Shown here piece by piece: positions 27,950 through 37,393 of a stretch of 64,000 nucleotides of DNA. The position numbers and the translations under genes were made by a program. The stretch covers positions 124,001 to 188,000 of the forward strand of contig NZ_RCWF01000003.1 of NCBI RefSeq assembly GCF_003667345.1. The letters run 5' to 3'. The stretch is from Poseidonibacter antarcticus (GTDB lineage: Bacteria; Campylobacterota; Campylobacteria; Campylobacterales; Arcobacteraceae). The notes below the pieces were generated by a model. The model saw only the letters and a list, made by a program, of their open reading frames with translations, did no database searches and was not told where the DNA came from. How positions within the stretch are numbered: position 1 is the first letter of the stretch; the number at the start of each line of letters is the position of its first letter.

Positions 27950-29111
27950 TTTCTAACCTTTTAAAACCTTCATTCATTTCTTCTTTTGAAATTGTTAATG
28001 CAGGAAGGAATCTTAGTGTATTTTGTCCAGCTTTTAATACTAACACTCCATACTCAAAAGCAGTTTTAATAATAAGGGCTAATGTTTGGGCATCTTTTAC
28101 TCTAAGACCTCTCATTAATCCTAATCCAACATTTGCTGTAAAAAGGTCTTTATTATTTTCATAAATTGCATTTAATTTTGAATTAAAATAGATAATAGTT
28201 GCATCTAAACTTCCATCATCTTTTATTTCTTCTAAAATATCTAAAACTTCAAGTGCAGCTGCTGTTACTAAATAGTTTCCACCAAAAGTAGAACCGTGAT
28301 CACCAGGAGAGAATATGTCTTTATGAGTTGTCATAATTGCACCAATTGGAACACCACCACCTAAACCTTTTGCTAAAGTTACAATATCTGGTTTGATTTC
28401 ATAAAGATTTGAAGCTAAGAACTCACCCGTTCTGTATACACCTGTTTGAACCTCATCAATGATTAATAATACATCTTGTTCTTTTAAAAATTTTGCTAAC
28501 TTTTGAATTTCTTTTTTATCAAAAGGTTGAACTCCACCTTCTCCTTGAACTAATTCAATCATAACTGCAACTGTTTCATCATCAATTGAAGTATAAATAT
28601 CTTGAATACTATTAAGATGAGAAAAACCATCAGGATATGGAGAAAAGTTTGGAGTATGCATAGCATCTTGACCAGTTGCTTTTACTGTTGTTATTGTTCT
28701 CCCATGAAAAGAGTTAGTTAATGTAATTACTTTATATTTTTTCTCTTTAAAATGTGTTTCACCATATTTTCTAGCTATTTTAATAGCTCCTTCATTTGCC
28801 TCAGCACCACTATTTGCAAAGAATGTTCTAATATCCATATCTGATAACTCACTTAATCTTTTTGCTAAAAGTGCTTGTGGTTCAATTGCATAAAGGTTTG
28901 AAATATGAGTAATATTTGATACTTGTTCATATATTTTATCTGCAACTCTTTTATTACCATGTCCTACACTAACAACAGCAATTCCTGCTGTGAAATCTAT
29001 ATAGTCTTTATCATTTTCATCAAAAAGTGTTGCATTTACACCTCTTTTAAAATTAACATAGTTTCTTGCATAAGTATGTAATACATACTCTTTATCAATT
29101 TGTTCAATCAT
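27921..29111 (-). CDS. argD: Acetylornithine aminotransferase
   Basis: Class III PLP aminotransferase of arginine synthesis (N-acetylglutamate semialdehyde to N-acetylornithine); such enzymes often also act on succinyldiaminopimelate. Features are SGAEANEGAIKIAR (101-114), FHGRT (135-139), D219-E220-VQTG, and the Schiff-base lysine K248 in TLAKGLGGGVPIGA. The 396-residue length is standard. It overlaps the downstream tolC-like gene by 29 bp, an unusual pairing of biosynthesis with an export channel. Confidence 0.93.
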   Translation of the reverse strand: MIEQIDKEYVLHTYARNYVNFKRGVNATLFDENDKDYIDFTAGIAVVSVGHGNKRVADKIYEQVSNITHISNLYAIEPQALLAKRLSELSDMDIRTFFANSGAEANEGAIKIARKYGETHFKEKKYKVITLTNSFHGRTITTVKATGQDAMHTPNFSPYPDGFSHLNSIQDIYTSIDDETVAVMIELVQGEGGVQPFDKKEIQKLAKFLKEQDVLLIIDEVQTGVYRTGEFLASNLYEIKPDIVTLAKGLGGGVPIGAIMTTHKDIFSPGDHGSTFGGNYLVTAAALEVLDILEEIKDDGSLDATIIYFNSKLNAIYENNKDLFTANVGLGLMRGLRVKDAQTLALIIKTAFEYGVLVLKAGQNTLRFLPALTISKEEMNEGFKRLENALNKIKQG

Positions 29112-29191
29112 TTTGTTTCCTAATTTTTATATACGTATTTTTAACTTTTAAATAGATTATATCAAAAATATTTAAACGATTTATTAATACA

Positions 29192-31531
29192 TTAATTATT
29201 AATTGCTTTGCTTAAATATCTATTTAAATCCATTAGACCATAATTTAAACTATCTTGCTTTTTAAATTCACTATTAAACCAATCAAAACTAACCCAAAAC
29301 TTTGGATTAGCTCTATTTATTACATACTTTAAAATCTTTTTATTATCACTTGGCGTATCTTGATAATTCTTTATAAGATTAAAAAATTCACTTAAATCAT
29401 CTTGTTTTACTTCTACATACATATTTGGATAAGAACCTACAAATCCTTTTATATAATTTACTGTATCTTTTGAAGAATCAAGCCTTGATTCTTCATCAAA
29501 TAATAAAGCAACATTTTTATGCCATCTATTAATTATCATAGAATAAACTAAATTTTCTTGATTATTCATTTTAATTCTAATGTGTGCAAGATTAGCTTTG
29601 GAATCTGTAAAAGCTTTTATTATCTCTGATGAATTAGGAGTAGTTAATGATTTAAAAGTCTCTTCTATTTCTTCTTTTGAATTATATACTTTTTTAATCT
29701 CAGAATTTTTATAATTTTCTTCAATAAAGTTTATAGAATCTTTTTTAATATCTAAGTAATCAAATATATCTTTTACAAATTCTTCTTTATAATCACTTGT
29801 AGTATATTTTATAGGACTTTGCATTGATGATGGTACATAAACACTTAATTGTGATGCTAACCAACCTTCATACCAAGAATTAAAATATTTTTTTCTTGAT
29901 TCTTTTGGTAAATATTCCAAGAAGTTACTTTCACCTTCAATTCTAAGTCTATCCATATGCGTTCTAACCATTAATTGATGAGCTGTATTTCCAAATACAT
30001 TAAATCCTGCTACTAGTGAATAATAAATTCTTTCTAATAATGGATAATCAATTACCCATAAAGTTTTAGGAATATTTCCTAATGCACCTTTAAGTACAGA
30101 TGCTGAATCAAAGTGTCTATATACTGTAAGTATAGAATCATTTTTATTATCTGTATCTTTTTTATTACCTTTCCAAATAGAGTTTATATCTAATCCATTT
30201 GGATAATACTGTTTATATATCTTAGATTTATTAATTTCATACTTTTTAGCTAATTCATAATTATCTAAAATAGATGTTGTTTTTAAAATACTTGGGTTTT
30301 CTCCATATTGATTAGGGATAAATAAATTTTTGATATTATCGTGTAAATAAAATCTATCTTGTAATGATACATCATATTTAGGGTCTAAGAACATAACCCA
30401 AAAATGATCTTGTATTACATTTAGTGCAATTTGTCCTTTACAAACAGGACCTCTAATAAAATTCATAATAATATAATGAACATCATCAAGTAAAAACTCA
30501 TATCTACTTTTTGCAGGAATTTGCTCAAAAACTTCTAAAGCATTTGCAGTTATATTAGAATTATAACTTGCAAGATATGGTTTTACATCCCATTTTTTAT
30601 TTATAAATAACTCTTTATATCTTGATAGTTTTTTATTATTGAGCTTATAAACCATATGTGTTTTATGAACAATTGTAGATTCTATCTTTCTAAATCTATA
30701 AAAAAATTCACCTTCTATATTGTCATATGGGAATTTTGTAGCAATAATCTGTACATCTTTTCCACTTGGAGTTTTTGAACGAACTAATTCATAGAAGTTT
30801 TTACTTTTATCATCAAAAGATATATGTGCTAAAAATAGATGCTCATAAATATATCTAGCACTTACTTTATGTTTTATATCTTTATTATTAAAAAACTCTT
30901 CAAATTTTGATATTTGTATTTGTTCATCTTTTGGAATAATATTTTTAGGAGTGTCATCTTTATATCCTTGTTTTAACCAAGTCATAAGAAGATTATACTC
31001 TTTTTTTTCTAGTGCAGGAAAACCATAAGGCATTCCTTTATGTGGATTATCATCAAAAAATTCTGCTAATTCATCTTTATCTTTTGAACAAGTTACTTCA
31101 TCAGTTTCAGGCGAATATTCACCAATATTTAAAGGATTCTTATCTTTTTGGAAAAGATATTGCATCATAATTGATTCTTTTGAATCCTTTAAATCATTTG
31201 TAACAGAAAAGAAACCTTTTTCTCTCCATTGTTTTTCGTTTATTGCATCTGTAAATAATCTTGTAGGATTTGCTGCACTTAATCTATTTGCATAAATATC
31301 TTCTTTTGAACCACCTCTTTGTAAACCTTCAAAAGATGAAAGTTTTAATTGACAAGGAGAGTTGTAACAAGAGTGACAAGAAACGCATCTCTTATCTAGT
31401 ATGGGTTTGATTTCATTTACAAATGATATTTCTTTGTTTACAGTTTCAAACTTAATAGGTTCAAGAGGTTTAATAGAACAAGCTGTAAAAAGAAGTGTAA
31501 TAACAAATAGTAAAAGTAAGTGTAGTTTCAT
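29192..31531 (-). CDS. cti: Fatty acid cis/trans isomerase (heme c lipoprotein)
   Basis: Cti-family periplasmic enzyme that isomerises cis-unsaturated acyl chains of phospholipids to trans, stiffening membranes under solvent or heat stress. The signal ends in a lipobox (LFTAC, Cys18), and a c-type heme site C49-V-S-C52-H53 follows. The 779-residue length and C-terminal segments match the family (about 760-790). The frame opens at 31561, but AGGAAAAAATTAT before the ATG at 31531 gives a proper signal peptide. It is a single gene, 80 bp after argD and divergent from pyrB. Confidence 0.87.
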   Translation of the reverse strand: MKLHLLLLFVITLLFTACSIKPLEPIKFETVNKEISFVNEIKPILDKRCVSCHSCYNSPCQLKLSSFEGLQRGGSKEDIYANRLSAANPTRLFTDAINEKQWREKGFFSVTNDLKDSKESIMMQYLFQKDKNPLNIGEYSPETDEVTCSKDKDELAEFFDDNPHKGMPYGFPALEKKEYNLLMTWLKQGYKDDTPKNIIPKDEQIQISKFEEFFNNKDIKHKVSARYIYEHLFLAHISFDDKSKNFYELVRSKTPSGKDVQIIATKFPYDNIEGEFFYRFRKIESTIVHKTHMVYKLNNKKLSRYKELFINKKWDVKPYLASYNSNITANALEVFEQIPAKSRYEFLLDDVHYIIMNFIRGPVCKGQIALNVIQDHFWVMFLDPKYDVSLQDRFYLHDNIKNLFIPNQYGENPSILKTTSILDNYELAKKYEINKSKIYKQYYPNGLDINSIWKGNKKDTDNKNDSILTVYRHFDSASVLKGALGNIPKTLWVIDYPLLERIYYSLVAGFNVFGNTAHQLMVRTHMDRLRIEGESNFLEYLPKESRKKYFNSWYEGWLASQLSVYVPSSMQSPIKYTTSDYKEEFVKDIFDYLDIKKDSINFIEENYKNSEIKKVYNSKEEIEETFKSLTTPNSSEIIKAFTDSKANLAHIRIKMNNQENLVYSMIINRWHKNVALLFDEESRLDSSKDTVNYIKGFVGSYPNMYVEVKQDDLSEFFNLIKNYQDTPSDNKKILKYVINRANPKFWVSFDWFNSEFKKQDSLNYGLMDLNRYLSKAINN

Positions 31532-31627
31532 ATAATTTTTTCCTAATATAAAGTTATTCATTATACATAATTCTTCTAATTTTTAAAGAGCTTTTTGATA
31601 CAATTCAAATTAAAATTAAGGAATAAA

Positions 31628-32506
31628 ATGCAGCATTTAATTAGAACTTCAGATTTCACAAAAGATGAAATTTTATCACTTTTTGATAACGCAAGAGAAT
31701 TTTTAAAATTTGAACCAAATGATATTTTAAAAGGCAAAATAATAGTAACTTTGTTTTTTGAAAACTCAACAAGAACTAGAAGTTCATTTGAAATTGCAGC
31801 TAAAAGATTAGGTGCTGAGGTAGTATCTTTGGATGTTGGGACATCATCAACTTCTAAAGGAGAAACTATTTTTGATACAGTAGCAAATATAAATGCTATG
31901 AACCCAGATGCTATTATTATAAGACATAGTGAATGTGGATTACCAGAATCTTTAGTTGGATATGTTGATTGCCCTATAATAAATGCAGGTGATGGAAGAC
32001 ACTCTCATCCAACTCAAGCTCTTTTAGATTTATTCACAATGTATGAACATTATGAAGGAGAACTTGAAGGTAAAAGAATTGCAATTGTTGGAGATGTTAG
32101 AAATTCAAGAGTTGCAGGATCAAATAGAAGATTACTCCCAAGATTTGGAATAGATGTAAGTTTAGTTGCACCTGATTGTTTTAAATATGAAAGTAATGAT
32201 TTTAAACAATATAATACTGTTGCTGAGATAGTTGATGAAGTAGATATTATTATGAGTTTAAGAAGTCAATTAGAAAGACATAATTTAACTTATTTTGAAT
32301 CATTAAATGAATACGCAAAAGATTATTGTATTACAAAAGAGTTAATGGGGGATAAAAATATTTTACTTCTACATCCAGGTCCTGTAAATAGAAATATTGA
32401 TATTACAGATGAAATGTTAAAAGATCCAAGATGTAAAGTTTTACAACAAGTTACAAATGGGGTTGCTATTAGAGCAGCAGTTTTAAAAAAACTTATATTA
32501 GCTTAA
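31628..32506 (+). CDS. pyrB: Aspartate carbamoyltransferase catalytic chain
   Basis: First committed pyrimidine step: carbamoyl phosphate plus aspartate to carbamoyl aspartate. STRTRSSFE (47-55) is the carbamoyl-phosphate loop, HPTQALLDL and LHPGPVNR are the other signatures. The upstream frame starts at 31595, but TAAGGAATAAA places the start at 31628, giving 292 residues, normal for this phylum. No pyrI regulatory chain is present. pabB begins 2 bp after the stop. Confidence 0.97.
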   Translation: MQHLIRTSDFTKDEILSLFDNAREFLKFEPNDILKGKIIVTLFFENSTRTRSSFEIAAKRLGAEVVSLDVGTSSTSKGETIFDTVANINAMNPDAIIIRHSECGLPESLVGYVDCPIINAGDGRHSHPTQALLDLFTMYEHYEGELEGKRIAIVGDVRNSRVAGSNRRLLPRFGIDVSLVAPDCFKYESNDFKQYNTVAEIVDEVDIIMSLRSQLERHNLTYFESLNEYAKDYCITKELMGDKNILLLHPGPVNRNIDITDEMLKDPRCKVLQQVTNGVAIRAAVLKKLILA

Positions 32507-32508
32507 GT

Positions 32509-33474
32509 TTGAATAAAGAGATAATAAGAGAAAAATTAAATAAATATGGTTCTATAAAAGAGCCATTTTTATTTGTTATCTCATATGATTTAAGTAAATT
32601 TTATATTAAAAAACTTCACGAACTTCCTAATACTATCAAGTATAAAATTAATTCAAAAGAGAATTCAAAAACTGAAACTAAAATCAAATTAGAGAAATTC
32701 CCTATAAGTTTTAAAGAATACAAAAATAAATTTGATATTTTACAAGAAGAAATAAAAAATGGGAATACCTACCTTTGTAATTTAACTTCAAAAACAAAAA
32801 TACAAACATCACATAATCTTGATGATATTTATAAACATACAAATGCAAAGTTTAAACTAAGATTTCAAAATAAAAATGACAATTTTGTATGTTTTTCACC
32901 TGAACGATTTATCAAAATAGAAAAAAATAAAATCTCAACTCATCCAATGAAAGGAACAATTGATGCTTCAATACCTAATGCAAAAGAAGAGATATTAGCT
33001 AATAAAAAAGAAATGGCTGAGCATACAATGGTTGTTGATTTATTAAGAAATGATTTATCAATAGTAACTTCAAAAGTTAGAGTAGAAAAGTTTAGATATA
33101 TTGATAAAATTAATGCAGGAAATAAAGAACTCTTACAAGTAAGCTCAAAAATAACAGGAAATTTAGAAGATAATTGGAATGAAAAAATAGGAAATATTTT
33201 AACTTCTTTATTACCAGCTGGTTCAATTACAGGAACGCCAAAGAAAAAAACTATTGAGATCTTAGAAAGTATTGAAGATTATAATAGAGATTTTTATACA
33301 GGAATATTTGGTGTGTATGATGGAAACAACCTTGATTCTTCTGTAATGATTAGATTCATTGAAGAAGATTTATATAAAAATACTTACTATAAAAGTGGTG
33401 GTGGAATTACCTGTGATTCAAATGCACTTTTAGAATATCAAGAACTCCTTGATAAAATTTATCTACCTTTTTAA
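32509..33474 (+). CDS. pabB: Aminodeoxychorismate synthase component I
   Basis: Converts chorismate and ammonia to 4-amino-4-deoxychorismate for folate. The chorismate-binding domain is intact: GNTYLCNLT, HPMKGTIDAS (the KGT motif), MVVDLLRNDLS and PAGSITGTPKKKT. At 321 residues it lacks the N-terminal part seen in E. coli PabB (453), as is common in Campylobacterota. It starts with TTG 2 bp after pyrB, with no separate strong SD, so it is probably coupled to pyrB. pabC lies one gene further downstream. Confidence 0.9.
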   Translation: MNKEIIREKLNKYGSIKEPFLFVISYDLSKFYIKKLHELPNTIKYKINSKENSKTETKIKLEKFPISFKEYKNKFDILQEEIKNGNTYLCNLTSKTKIQTSHNLDDIYKHTNAKFKLRFQNKNDNFVCFSPERFIKIEKNKISTHPMKGTIDASIPNAKEEILANKKEMAEHTMVVDLLRNDLSIVTSKVRVEKFRYIDKINAGNKELLQVSSKITGNLEDNWNEKIGNILTSLLPAGSITGTPKKKTIEILESIEDYNRDFYTGIFGVYDGNNLDSSVMIRFIEEDLYKNTYYKSGGGITCDSNALLEYQELLDKIYLPF

Positions 33475-33550
33475 CTATTAAATCAAAAGTAACCCAATTG
33501 TAATTTTTTAATTTTAATATTACACCAATATATTAAATATAGGATGTAAT

Positions 33551-34603
33551 ATGAACGCTAGAAATACTATTTTTATAATTGAATATGCAAAAGGTAGTGA
33601 TAAAGGTTTTGATGGATTTAGACCCGATACTAAACCAATTTTAGAAGCAATTGAAGAAGTTTCAACATATAAAACAGAGATTGTCTTTTATAGACCAAAT
33701 AGAAAATATGAATTATTAGATTATTTAAAAGAAAAAGCTATTTCAGTAATTAGTAGAATTAATCCTGGTAATTTAAAAGAAGCAGATGAATATTTTCAAT
33801 TTTTAAAAGCTTTGGGTAATTCTGGAATTGATATTCATACACATCCTGATGTTATGATAAATTTAGATTTTAAGGATATCTTAGCAAAGTTAAAAGGAAC
33901 ATCTTTAGGTGATGATGAAACTTTCTTTTATCATACTTTTACAGAGTTTGCTAGAAAATTTCCAGCTGATTTAGATAAACACGGAATTAGAGTTTTAAAA
34001 ACAAATTATGGATCAACAGGTGAGGGTGTTTATTTGGTTTCAAAAAAAGATGATGGCTCTATTTTTTCAGTCGAGGCTGTAAATAATAAAAAATACTATT
34101 ATGATGATATAAATGAATTTTTACATAATTTTGAAGCAAAATTTGAAGAAACAACATCAGAATATGCTGCATATTTTCATGGAAAAACAGGCTTTGTAGG
34201 TTGTAGATATTTAGAAAGAATAAGTGAGGGTGAAATTAGAGTTTTATTAGTAAATGATAAGGCAATTTCAGTAGTTCATAAAAAACCACAAGAGGGTGAA
34301 TTTTCTGCTACTTTATTTTCTGGTGCAAAATATAAATATGAATCACCAAGTGATCCAAAATGGAAAGATGTAATTGATTTAACAATAAATGGTTTAAAAG
34401 ATATAAAACCATATCTAAATGGCAAAAATTATCCATTATTATGGACAATGGATTATATTATGGATTATAATAAAGATGGAAGTGATAAATATATACTTTC
34501 TGAAATAAATTGTTCTTGTGTAGGTATTACCTCAGAGTTACAATATGCAAAAGAAGTAGCAAAAGTTTTCGCTCCAAAAGTAAAAAAGAGTAAAAAAGAT
34601 TGA
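33551..34603 (+). CDS. Cj0069 family protein, ATP-grasp-like
   Basis: A 350-residue protein matching my memory of the Campylobacter Cj0069 family. Organisation resembles ATP-grasp ligases: a Rossmann-like N-terminal part, a phosphate-binding-like loop (KTNYGSTGEGVYLV, about 154-167), a central strand with GCRYLERISEGEIRVLLVND (about 217-236) and a C-terminal ILSEINCSCVG (about 316-326) in the place where ATP-grasp enzymes have a Mg-binding Glu/Asn. Substrate unknown. It sits between pabB and pabC. The SD AGGATGTAAT is good. Confidence 0.75.
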   Translation: MNARNTIFIIEYAKGSDKGFDGFRPDTKPILEAIEEVSTYKTEIVFYRPNRKYELLDYLKEKAISVISRINPGNLKEADEYFQFLKALGNSGIDIHTHPDVMINLDFKDILAKLKGTSLGDDETFFYHTFTEFARKFPADLDKHGIRVLKTNYGSTGEGVYLVSKKDDGSIFSVEAVNNKKYYYDDINEFLHNFEAKFEETTSEYAAYFHGKTGFVGCRYLERISEGEIRVLLVNDKAISVVHKKPQEGEFSATLFSGAKYKYESPSDPKWKDVIDLTINGLKDIKPYLNGKNYPLLWTMDYIMDYNKDGSDKYILSEINCSCVGITSELQYAKEVAKVFAPKVKKSKKD

Positions 34604-34647
34604 TAAATTTGATATTATTCTTTATATAAAAATTATAAAGAGTAATA

Positions 34648-35220
34648 GTGGAAAATAATAAATATTTTGAAACAATAAAATGTGATGATTTTGAAGTTTT
34701 TAACTTAGATTATCACTGTAAAAGAATAGCAAATACAATAGGTTTAAATATAAACTTAAATGAATATATTTATCCTCCTTCATCTAAACTTTTAAAATGT
34801 AAAGTGACTTATGATGATAGTGGTATTTTAGATGTTCAATACGATGAATATAAAAAAAGAGATATTAAGAGTTTTAAAATAATATATAATGATGAAATTT
34901 CTTATAATAAAAAATTTCTAGATAGAGAAAGTTTAAACACTCTTTTTGAACAAAGACAAAATAATGATGAAATCATTATTATAAAGAATAATATTGTAAC
35001 AGATACAAGTATTGCAAATATTGCAATTTTATATGAAGGTACTTGGATTACTTCAAAATCTTATCTTTTAAGTGGAACAACAAGAGCTAGACTTATAAAT
35101 AAAAATGAACTTATCCAAAAAGATATAAATTTAGAAATGTTACAAAAAGCTAAAAAAATTGCACTTATGAATGCAATGATTGGATTTGATATAAAAGATG
35201 ATTATTCATTAAGTTTATAA
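34648..35220 (+). CDS. pabC: Aminotransferase class IV, probable aminodeoxychorismate lyase
   Basis: A 190-residue fold-type IV PLP enzyme, probably removing pyruvate from aminodeoxychorismate to give p-aminobenzoate. Residues around YDEYKKR form the candidate PLP-lysine region, and the C-terminal NNIVTDTSIANIAIL and LLSGTTRARLI segments are family hallmarks. It is shorter than E. coli PabC (269), as in other Campylobacterota. It starts with GTG. Its end overlaps the convergent LapG-like gene by 19 bp. Role inferred from nearby pabB. Confidence 0.8.
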   Translation: MENNKYFETIKCDDFEVFNLDYHCKRIANTIGLNINLNEYIYPPSSKLLKCKVTYDDSGILDVQYDEYKKRDIKSFKIIYNDEISYNKKFLDRESLNTLFEQRQNNDEIIIIKNNIVTDTSIANIAILYEGTWITSKSYLLSGTTRARLINKNELIQKDINLEMLQKAKKIALMNAMIGFDIKDDYSLSL

Positions 35221-35849
35221 ACTCTTGTTAGTAGATTGTTCCATTTATCTTCTTTTCCCCAATCTATTTTGACTTTTTTTGTAAATTTTTGTTTTGTAAG
35301 TTTATAAGCATCTATTTCATTAAAAGCAAATATTGGACTTAGGTTTTTTCTTTTAGGAAATGGCAGTATTCTAAAACTTAAATTATCTAAAACAAGAGCT
35401 GTTGAGTTTTTATTTTCAAGATATAAAAGTACCATATGATTAGTTTTTTGACCTTTTACTTTTACAACAGCAAAATATAACTTTTCTTTTGGAATATTTA
35501 GTTCAAGTAGTGTAAAATATTTTGCAATAACATAATCTTCACAATCTCCAAAACCTTGTAACAAAAACTCTTTAGGTGTCGCCCAATAGTCAATTGATAA
35601 ATTTGCATCAATATCATATTTTGAAAATGTCTTATTCAGAAATGTGTTTATATGTGAAAGCTTTCTGATTAATGAGTAGTTTTGTACTTTCTTTTTTAAA
35701 GATTGATATTTTGCTAATCTATTTAATATAAATTTCTTTTTTGCAGAATTATGTATATAATTTAAATCATTCTTATTTAGCTTGAATTCGTAAGCAAATA
35801 TATTTGTAGTAGTAAATGTTATTAAAATAAGCATAATTATTTGTTTCAT
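35202..35849 (-). CDS. LapG-like transglutaminase-type cysteine protease
   Basis: A 215-residue bacterial transglutaminase-like cysteine proteinase (peptidase C93 group). A signal peptide (about 1-19) is followed by the domain with catalytic triad C103 (GFGDCEDYVIAKY), H138 (NHMVLLY) and D155 (LVLDNLS). Pseudomonas LapG cuts a surface adhesin under LapD control. Neither lapD nor a large adhesin is in this window. The gene is convergent with pabC and divergent from the SspB-like gene. Confidence 0.85.
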   Translation of the reverse strand: MKQIIMLILITFTTTNIFAYEFKLNKNDLNYIHNSAKKKFILNRLAKYQSLKKKVQNYSLIRKLSHINTFLNKTFSKYDIDANLSIDYWATPKEFLLQGFGDCEDYVIAKYFTLLELNIPKEKLYFAVVKVKGQKTNHMVLLYLENKNSTALVLDNLSFRILPFPKRKNLSPIFAFNEIDAYKLTKQKFTKKVKIDWGKEDKWNNLLTRVYKLNE

Positions 35850-35891
35850 AAGTTATAATATCAGTAAATTATATAAATGGATATTAAATAA

Positions 35892-36326
35892 ATGATTACA
35901 GATATTATAGAAAATGAAGAATATAAAGATTTAGTATGTAAACAAGTACATGAAACAATTGATTTTTTATTAGATAATAATCAAGAATTCTCAATTACAG
36001 CAAATGTTGATGCAATTACATTTAACCCAGAATTACCAAGTTCAATTAAAGACCAATTAGCAAAATTTTCTCTATTTGTTTTAAGTAATTATACTTTTAC
36101 AACAGTTGAAATTGATGATGCTTTTATTTCATTTGAAGCTGGATATGGAAGTGAAAACTTTGGTTCTGTTGCAAAAATTCCTTTACATTCTGTTTTTCAA
36201 ATAGTTGTAGATGAGTCAATATTATATATAAATTCAGTTGCAACTGTTGATAGGTTTAATAAGAATCAAGAAGAAAACTCAATGAATGTATTTAAAAATA
36301 ACCCAAACAATAAAAAATTCAAATAA
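35892..36326 (+). CDS. SspB-like protein, possible ClpXP adaptor
   Basis: A 144-residue protein without a firm family match. The layout resembles SspB: an N-terminal helix (about 9-29), a small beta domain with ITANVDAITFNPEL (35-48), FISFEAGYGSENFGSVAKIPLHSV (78-101, compare the FxARFGG...PL-A-V pattern of SspB), and a flexible polar tail ending in a basic tip (KNNPNNKKFK, 135-144), where SspB carries its ClpX-binding motif. The adaptor role is inferred. The SD is poor, and azlC starts 12 bp later. Confidence 0.5.
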   Translation: MITDIIENEEYKDLVCKQVHETIDFLLDNNQEFSITANVDAITFNPELPSSIKDQLAKFSLFVLSNYTFTTVEIDDAFISFEAGYGSENFGSVAKIPLHSVFQIVVDESILYINSVATVDRFNKNQEENSMNVFKNNPNNKKFK

Positions 36327-36338
36327 TAAACAATAGAT

Positions 36339-37025
36339 TTGAAATATAAAAAAGAAATAAAAAAAGCCTTTGAAGTATCAATTCCTGTAATGATGGGATA
36401 TAGTGTTTTAGGTTTTGCTTTTGGATTATTATTATTATCCTTTGACTACGATTGGTATTTAGCTCCCTTAATGTCACTATTTATTTATGCTGGAGCTTTG
36501 CAGTTTGTTGCAATTAGTTTTTTTAATGTAAAAGCTGGTTTTGTAGATATTGCAATTGCATCTTTTTTTGTAAATATAAGACAATCTTTTTATGGTTTAT
36601 CTCTATTAAAGAGATTCAAAAAAACAGGAAAACTAAAACCTTATCTAATCTTTGGATTAACAGATGAAACCTATGCACTTTTAACTACAATTAAAGATGA
36701 TGAACAATTAAAAAAGAGATGGTATTATTTCTTTTTAACAGCATTTAATCAATCATATTGGTTTATAGGATCAACACTTGGAGCAATTGTTGGTACAAAT
36801 ATCAAGTTTGATACAGCAGGCTTAGAGTTCTCTCTTACAGCATTATTTGTTGTTTTATGTATTGAACAGTATAAAAATTTGCAAAATATAACACCTTTTG
36901 TAATAGGTTTAATAGCATCATTATTTTCATTAATTTTTATTCCAAGTGATAAAATGTTAATAGTTTCAATTATAATTGCATTGATTATGATGTTTACATT
37001 TAGAAAGAAAATAGAAAATGACTAA
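36339..37025 (+). CDS. azlC: AzlC family branched-chain amino acid exporter subunit
   Basis: Large subunit of the AzlCD/YgaZH two-component exporter for branched-chain amino acids. The 228 residues hold several membrane helices; VMMGYSVLGFAFGLLL near the N-terminus and FFVNIRQSFYGLSLL are typical of the family. It starts with TTG and has a weak SD, perhaps read through from the gene 12 bp upstream. It overlaps azlD by 8 bp. Confidence 0.93.
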   Translation: MKYKKEIKKAFEVSIPVMMGYSVLGFAFGLLLLSFDYDWYLAPLMSLFIYAGALQFVAISFFNVKAGFVDIAIASFFVNIRQSFYGLSLLKRFKKTGKLKPYLIFGLTDETYALLTTIKDDEQLKKRWYYFFLTAFNQSYWFIGSTLGAIVGTNIKFDTAGLEFSLTALFVVLCIEQYKNLQNITPFVIGLIASLFSLIFIPSDKMLIVSIIIALIMMFTFRKKIEND

Positions 37026-37338
37026 TTATGAGATTTATATCGCAATTGCAGTAATGACAATTGTAAATATTATTACAAGAGCCTTTCCTTTTTTATTTTT
37101 TAGAAAAAATGAATTACCATCTTATATAAGTTTTATAGAGAAGTTTTTCCCTGCAATTATTATGACAATTTTAATAGTTTATTCAGTTAAAGATGTAGAT
37201 TTCTCACTTTTCCCTTATGGATTAAAAGAATTAGGAGCAATAGCATTTACAGCGATATTACACATAATTCTTAAAAACTATTTAGTATCTATTTTTGCTG
37301 GAACAATATTTTATATGTTTTTAGTTCAATATTTGTAA
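37018..37338 (+). CDS. azlD: AzlD family transport protein
   Basis: Small partner of AzlC: 106 residues with four hydrophobic helices and the ITRAFPFLFF motif (about 19-28) typical of AzlD/YgaH. Overlaps azlC by 8 bp, fixing the pair as a transport complex. Exported leucine, isoleucine or valine is the inferred substrate. Confidence 0.92.
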   Translation: MTNYEIYIAIAVMTIVNIITRAFPFLFFRKNELPSYISFIEKFFPAIIMTILIVYSVKDVDFSLFPYGLKELGAIAFTAILHIILKNYLVSIFAGTIFYMFLVQYL

Positions 37339-37393
37339 ATACAAATTTTAATATACTAATATCTTCTATAAAAATAAAACAAAAGGTAATAAT

